Assembly: GCA_029339195.1 (NCBI GenBank) | Contig: JAPTJF010000475.1 | Location: 1-46,566 of the forward strand | Direction of reading: 5' to 3' | Length of the DNA: 46,566 nt | Source of the DNA: Micractinium sp. NFX-FRZ | Lineage: Eukaryota; Chlorophyta; Trebouxiophyceae; Chlorellales; Chlorellaceae | Part shown: positions 42,110 to 46,566 of the stretch, piece by piece | How the letters are laid out: every line of letters begins with the position of its first letter | How positions within the stretch are numbered: position 1 is the first letter of the stretch | Made by a program: the position numbers and the translations under genes | Notes under the pieces: generated by a model | The model's database searches: none | Seen by the model: the letters and a program-made list of their open reading frames with translations, nothing else | What the model was told of the DNA's origin: nothing

Positions 42110-44354
42110 CTACATCCCCAGGCGCAGCTGCCGGCTCACCGCCTCCGCAATCGACAGGCTCTCCTGCACCAGGGCCGCCGCTGCCCGCCGCTGCTCCAGC
42201 AGGCTCTCCGCCTCTAGCACAGCAGTGGTGGCAGCACGGTCCACCTCCTCTGCCAACGCTTCACCTTCATCACCCTCTGCCCGCGGCTGAGCCGGCTGCT
42301 GAGCCTGCTGCTGCTCCAGGAACGCCTCCAGCTGAGCCTGCTGCTGCTGCACACGGCTGAGCAGCTCAGTCACTTGAGCCATGAACTGCATAGGGTCCAC
42401 TGGGTCGGCGACCAGCTCATCTGCTAGTTGCAGCCCACCGCCGCCGCTGAGCTGCTGGGCCAGCGAGAGCACATCGGCGCCGCCCGGAAGGCCGCCGCTG
42501 AAGGCGGCACGCACACGGGCAGACGCCTCCCGCCGCCGCTCCTCCCGCGTCGCCGTCTGTGCCACGGTGACAGCTGCAGGCAGGCAGGCAGGGGGGCGTG
42601 CACATAGAGGACAGCAGCAGGGGAAACTGGTAAGCGGTCTAGACATTTAGGAATTGGTCAAACTTTGCCTTACTGTTCCACTCTTTTCGTCACTCTTTCA
42701 GTTACTATCGCATCATTGCTGGCAGGAGTTTGCCTTTGCGATGGCAGCTCAGCTGTGCTGTTCTGCAGGCGCCTTGCGACGTGCAGTCCTGCACCCCTAT
42801 GCTGACGCCCACTGCTTTCGTGACACCCCTGCATATTCAGCCCCCCACCTTCTTCTCCTGGGTCCAGAATGCCCATCAGCTCGTCCAGCAGCCGCAGCGC
42901 CGGCGGTGCCCGCTGCCGGTCCACCTCCGCTTTCAGCCTACGTGGGTGGGTGATTGGAATGGGAGGTCATGGAGGGCGGCGCAGGACATAGATTGGCCCC
43001 TGTGCAGCAGCAGCTTTGCACTTTGCACCCTCATGCAGCAGCGCCAGGTGCACATCCCTGGCGACATGCACAGCTGCATGGCTTGCTCTGCCCACCAATC
43101 GCCGCAGCTGTGCATGTCAGTTCTGACTCAGCGCACCTGCGGTACAGCAGCTGCAAACCCTGCACCACCTCTGCCCGCTTCTCCATCTGCTGAGCCGCTT
43201 GGATGCGGCGTCCCAGCAGCTGCATGCAGGGGATGCGGCACATGCAAATGAGGGGGTCAGCCCAAATCGTCTATAAGACTTCGTGTATAGGATGGTGCCG
43301 CACGGCGCCAGCAAATGCTGCTACGAACCCTGGCAGATCAGCCCCGCAGATCGAGCAAAACATGCTACACATAACGGTTCAGTCAGCCTCATAAAGAAGA
43401 GCACCCACCTTGAGCATTAAGTCATCAATCTCCGCCCTGTGCTCTGCTATCACCTCTTCCACATGTTCCCCAGCCTGGATGATCGCCAGCAGCGCCTCTG
43501 ACTGCCTGCATGTCCAGAGTCAGGGCAGCAGATGTGTGAGGCAGTGGCGCACATGTTGGGGCCCGTAGGCTCATGCCGTGTTTGAGGAACATACATCTGT
43601 AAGCTGTCACCCGGAGGTCACAACAACACCATGCTGGCCTTGCCCTCTTCGGTAGCAGTCCACCCAGCCTGCCGCTTGCCTGCTAATCTCCGACTGCAGC
43701 ACGTCCTGCGGCCGCTGCCCTCCCAGCGCAGTGGCACCCTGCTGCTCCAAAATGAAGTCTGGCTCTACCGCTTCATCACTGGCTGGAGATGGAGCAGCGT
43801 CAGCAGCGGCAGAGGCGGGTGCTGCCCCTGCTGCGGCAGAGCTGCTCATCAGCACTGCGTCTGTTGCCGCCTCACTGCCCCCGGCCCGCTCCTCCTGTGA
43901 GTCATCCACTTGCCCCTCTTCCTCCACTTGAAGCAGACTGCGTGCCGCCTGCTCTTGCAGGCGCTGTGCCGCTTGCCTCGCCTCCTCCTCCGCCTCCCGC
44001 TGCTGCAGCTCCTGCTGCACGCGCTGCAGCTCTGCAGCACGAGCCTCCCTCTGCAGAAGTTGCGGATTCAGGGTCGAGAGGGGTCACGGTAGACAGCGGG
44101 GAGACACCATCATGAACTGAGCATGCACGACTGAACACAGCTTCTCTCCGGGACAAGCAAGAAATGCAGTGATTAGGCAGCACCCTTTTGCGCACCTCAC
44201 GAAACTCCTGCCGCAAGTCGCCTCTGCTGTTGTCACGTGGCTGGCGCAGGCGCTGCGACCGCCGGCGGCTGGCATTCTCATTGGGTCGCCCCCCTGCCAA
44301 GGCGCAGCAACAGTGCCGCACTGCACGGTTGCATACTTGCGTTGAGGTCAGCAT
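42110..44354 (-). CDS. Unrecognised coiled-coil protein, possibly plastid-targeted
   Basis: Six exons (minus): 44354-44196, 44050-43680, 43505-43409, 43219-43137, 42937-42849, 42573-42110; 420 aa in one frame. Intron 2 is GC-AG (AG|GCAAGC at 43679), forced by phase and by the clean join SEISR-QSEALLAIIQ. The first ~45 residues are Arg/Ser/Ala-rich with few acids, as in an organelle targeting peptide. Residues about 50-95 form a Gln/Glu-rich coiled coil. An acidic, Ala-rich linker follows. The most ordered part is AGEHVEEVIAEHRAEIDDLMLK, LLGRRIQAAQQMEKRAEVVQGLQLLYRR, LKAEVDRQRAPPALRLLDELMGILD, which reads like a conserved helical domain. The last exon is helical with a QQQQAQLEAFLEQQQAQQ stretch. 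I do not recognise the family. It diverges from the CDCA7-like gene across 453 bases. Confidence 0.7.
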
Positions 44355-44807
44355 GGCAGGTGCTGCAGGAGGGGGGTGAAAGTGGCGCACAAGCCGCGGG
44401 GCGGCGGCGGTGGGCGGCAGCGGTGGGTGGAGGCAGCGGCAGCGGCCGCCAAGCAAACCGACGTGGTAAGCGAATTCGGCATACAAAGGTGCCTCCTCTT
44501 GCTCAGGGGCCGCTCTCCACAAGATGCAAAGCGTGCATGGTGCAACATGTGTCGCCGCAGCCCACCTGCCCTTCAATCGCCAAGTTTCGTAGCGTGCAAA
44601 TGTGTACCTTCGACGTCAGGAAGGCAAACGTGACATGTCGGTGGTGGGTTTTCTTCCCGGCCTGGCCAGGTCGGCAGTTTGAATTGCCGGCGCTCTGGCG
44701 CGTCCATTATCGTCCTCTCTGCTCTGGCTGTCCCCAGATCGTCATTGCCGCTGCTTTCAAGTCCACCGACTGCCCTCCTGCCGTTCCTACACTTTGAGCC
44801 ATCAGAC
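44355..44807. promoter_or_regulatory. Divergent spacer, coiled-coil and CDCA7-like genes
   Basis: 453 bases hold both promoters. A GGCGGCGG-rich stretch lies at 44400-44450. No defined element was recognised. Confidence 0.4.
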
Positions 44808-46453
44808 ATGGCCGGCCGTGGAGAACTGTCTGCGCTGGAGCGCGAGCGCGCTGCTCGCATCGCCGCCAATAGGGCCCGCATGCAAGAAGTGGGCCTGCTG
44901 CAGGTGGTTGAAGTCATCGCCACGGCGCAGACGGCGGCAGCAGTGGAGCGGCGGGCCAAAGTGCGGGCCTCCAAGGCGGCCCGCCGGGCGGTGGGCACCG
45001 TCCCTGCCGGCCGTGTGCGCAGGTGAACGTGCTTCGGGAGCTGGGTTTGGGGCTGGGACGCCGTGCGGGGGCCGTTCCAGCGGCGCCGCCGCCCATCTGC
45101 AGATGGTAGCTGTTGGTGGCGCGCCTGCCGACTGTTGGGCTGGCCCCTGGCTCCCCTGCTGCCTGTGCCTGCGTTGCCCACACGTCTGCCCCTGTCATCA
45201 ATCCTTTTCCGCACAGGTCCGAGCGCGTGGCGGGCATAGACGCGCCCAACTACAACGAGAACGCCAAGCTGCTCTCGCTGGCAGACGGCACCGGCGAGGG
45301 CGGCGGCCGCGACCGCCGCCTGATGCGAGGTGTGCCCCCGCTCGCCCACATGCACACGCTCTCCTTGAGTGCCGCTGCTTGTGGTGCGCTGCCACAGGGG
45401 CACGGCCGTGGAAAAAACGTTGGCCTGCAGGCCTGGGTCGAGCGTGGCCTGGGCCAACTGACGCGGCACCTGTCGACCAACTGCCAACTTTTTCTCCCTC
45501 CCTCCCACCCACTCCAACCTTCCTGCTTTCTGTGTGCAGAGAATGTGGCTGAGGAGATCTATGATGTGGAGCACCTGGATGCGCTGGGATCCTGCACCCA
45601 GCAGTGGTGAGCGGCCCTTGCCTACACCACTTGCTACTGGGCCACCTTGCTCGTGCACAAGCCGCCTGCATTCTTCCTTGCAGCTGTCGCCGCTGACCCC
45701 AAGCCCCTGGGCTGTTGGGCTCCCTGGCTCCGATAGTCTCACTGTCCCCCGCCACTTGTTTTCTTGTCTCTTGCAGGGAGCTGTTTGTGGACGGGTATGA
45801 CGCCAAGGGAGAGCGGTGAGTGCTGGGTATTTGGACTCCGCCCTTTCACAAAGAGGTAGTAGGTGGCACCCGCAGCTGAGCTTTTGAAATTCTGCCACTG
45901 GCCATGCGCAGGCCTGCTTGCACAAGTACCACAACTGCTGTGTGCTGTTGCTAACCTCAGTCCATGAACCGTCACAGGTTGTGTGATGCCATGCCTTACA
46001 GTGCTTGTTTGTGTGCTATACCTGCAGCATCTACGACAAGGTCAACGGGCAGACATGCCACCAGTGCCGGCAGAAGACGCTGGGCAAGCGCACCGCCTGC
46101 TCGGGCTGCCACACGCTGCAGGTGGGTGTTGGTGTGTTGGACTGGGAGCGTGTACGGTGTGCGGGCCAGCAACCTGCTGTGGCAGCATGCCATCGTGCTG
46201 CTGTGTGTGCTGGCCTCCTTGGGCTGGTGTCTGCTCACAACACAACTGCGATTCAGTTGCTGAGATCTCGTTACTGTCCTCGTTTTCCACCCGCACTTAT
46301 GGTGCTTCAACTGCCGACACCTTCCCTGTTATCCCTAGCCCCGTGCACTTGTGCCCGCTCACATACTTTTCTGCCCCCACCCCCCCATCCATGCTGAAGG
46401 GCGTGCTGTGCGGCGACTGCCTGTTCATGCGGTATGGAGAGAACGTGGATGAG
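44808..46453 (+). CDS. CDCA7-type zinc-finger protein, N-terminal part (continues past right edge)
   Basis: Exons: 44808-45022, 45217-45329, 45540-45606, 45777-45815, 46028-46121, 46400-46453; the last ends at a GTGAGC donor and more coding lies outside. The first exon is a charged helix ERERAARIAANRARMQEVGLLQVV, then RRSERVAGIDAPNYNEN, both resembling plant and animal CDCA7 N-termini. Exons 5-6 form the start of the 4CXXC R1 zinc finger: YDKVNGQTCHQCRQKTLGKRTACSGC, then GVLCGDCLFMRYGENVDE. CDCA7 proteins partner the HELLS/DDM1 chromatin remodeller and support DNA methylation maintenance. The exon 6 acceptor is CTGAAG, weaker than the usual CAG, but the joined zinc-finger spacing fits. The remaining cysteines should lie to the right of the window. 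Confidence 0.88.
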
Positions 46454-46566
46454 GTGAGCCCTGGTACTTCTTTTTTCGACTTCAGCCTTAGGGGGCTGCA
46501 AATCACACTTGGGATTCCGGGCATCCCCCCCCGTTTTTATTTTGAGAATTGGCCTCCGTACGTAGG

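Noticed and set aside
44573..45934. Minus-strand open frame of about 450 codons opposite the CDCA7-like gene
   Set aside because: Runs through CDCA7 exons, introns and the promoter alike, has no recognisable domain, and opposes well-placed splice sites.
1..46566. Transposons, CRISPR arrays, tRNA or rRNA genes, viral or toxin genes
   Set aside because: No terminal repeats with a transposase or reverse transcriptase frame, no spaced palindromic array, and no cloverleaf or rRNA core was seen; such elements do not fit this gene-dense window.

Overview
The window looks like nuclear DNA of a green alga, most likely a GC-rich, Chlorella-like trebouxiophyte. Three things point there: genes are split into many short exons by GT-AG introns of roughly 100-500 bases; TGTAA motifs, the green-algal polyadenylation signal, follow most stop codons; and the gene set is plant-type (TIC22-like plastid import protein, glyoxysomal-type multifunctional beta-oxidation protein, BAH-PHD reader of the EBS/SHL kind, FUSED/TIO kinase, fatty acid 2-hydroxylase without cytochrome b5). 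Species assignment is inference. Exons were joined by hand from splice consensus, phase and family similarity. Every finished model stays open from ATG to stop, and several match family lengths closely.

Layout. 1-3423 (minus): 5' part of a BRE1/HUB-like E3 ligase running off the left edge. 4182-10673 (minus): 18-exon peroxisomal enoyl-CoA hydratase/3-hydroxyacyl-CoA dehydrogenase ending in SKL. 10922-13771 (minus): BAH-PHD protein, divergent from DNA primase small subunit (14135-17890, plus). 18088-21048 (minus): TIC22-like protein, divergent from MAD2 (21767-23273, plus). 23434-24363 (minus): CUSTOS-like small protein, divergent from a 20-exon FUSED/STK36 kinase (24852-32329, plus). 32637-34165 (plus): fatty acid 2-hydroxylase. 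34166-35525: no gene seen. 35526-41392 (minus): nucleotidyltransferase with PAP/OAS1 domains and a long glutamine-rich tail. 42110-44354 (minus): unrecognised coiled-coil protein, divergent from a CDCA7-type zinc-finger gene (44808 to beyond the right edge, plus).

Many of these genes serve the nucleus and cell division: replication priming (PRIM1), spindle checkpoint (MAD2), cytokinesis or cilia (FUSED), chromatin (BRE1, BAH-PHD, CDCA7). Several are paired head to head, which allows shared promoters, but no common operator was found.

The most unusual signal is not a gene. At least thirteen exon-intron junctions in five genes have a second, decayed copy of the exon edge, often with its splice site, in the neighbouring intron. 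Copies are direct repeats displaced by about 78-135 bases. Two exons carry copies on both sides. Three GC-AG introns, all with donor AG|GCAAG, and very small exons (24, 31, 38 nt) are further features of the gene structures.
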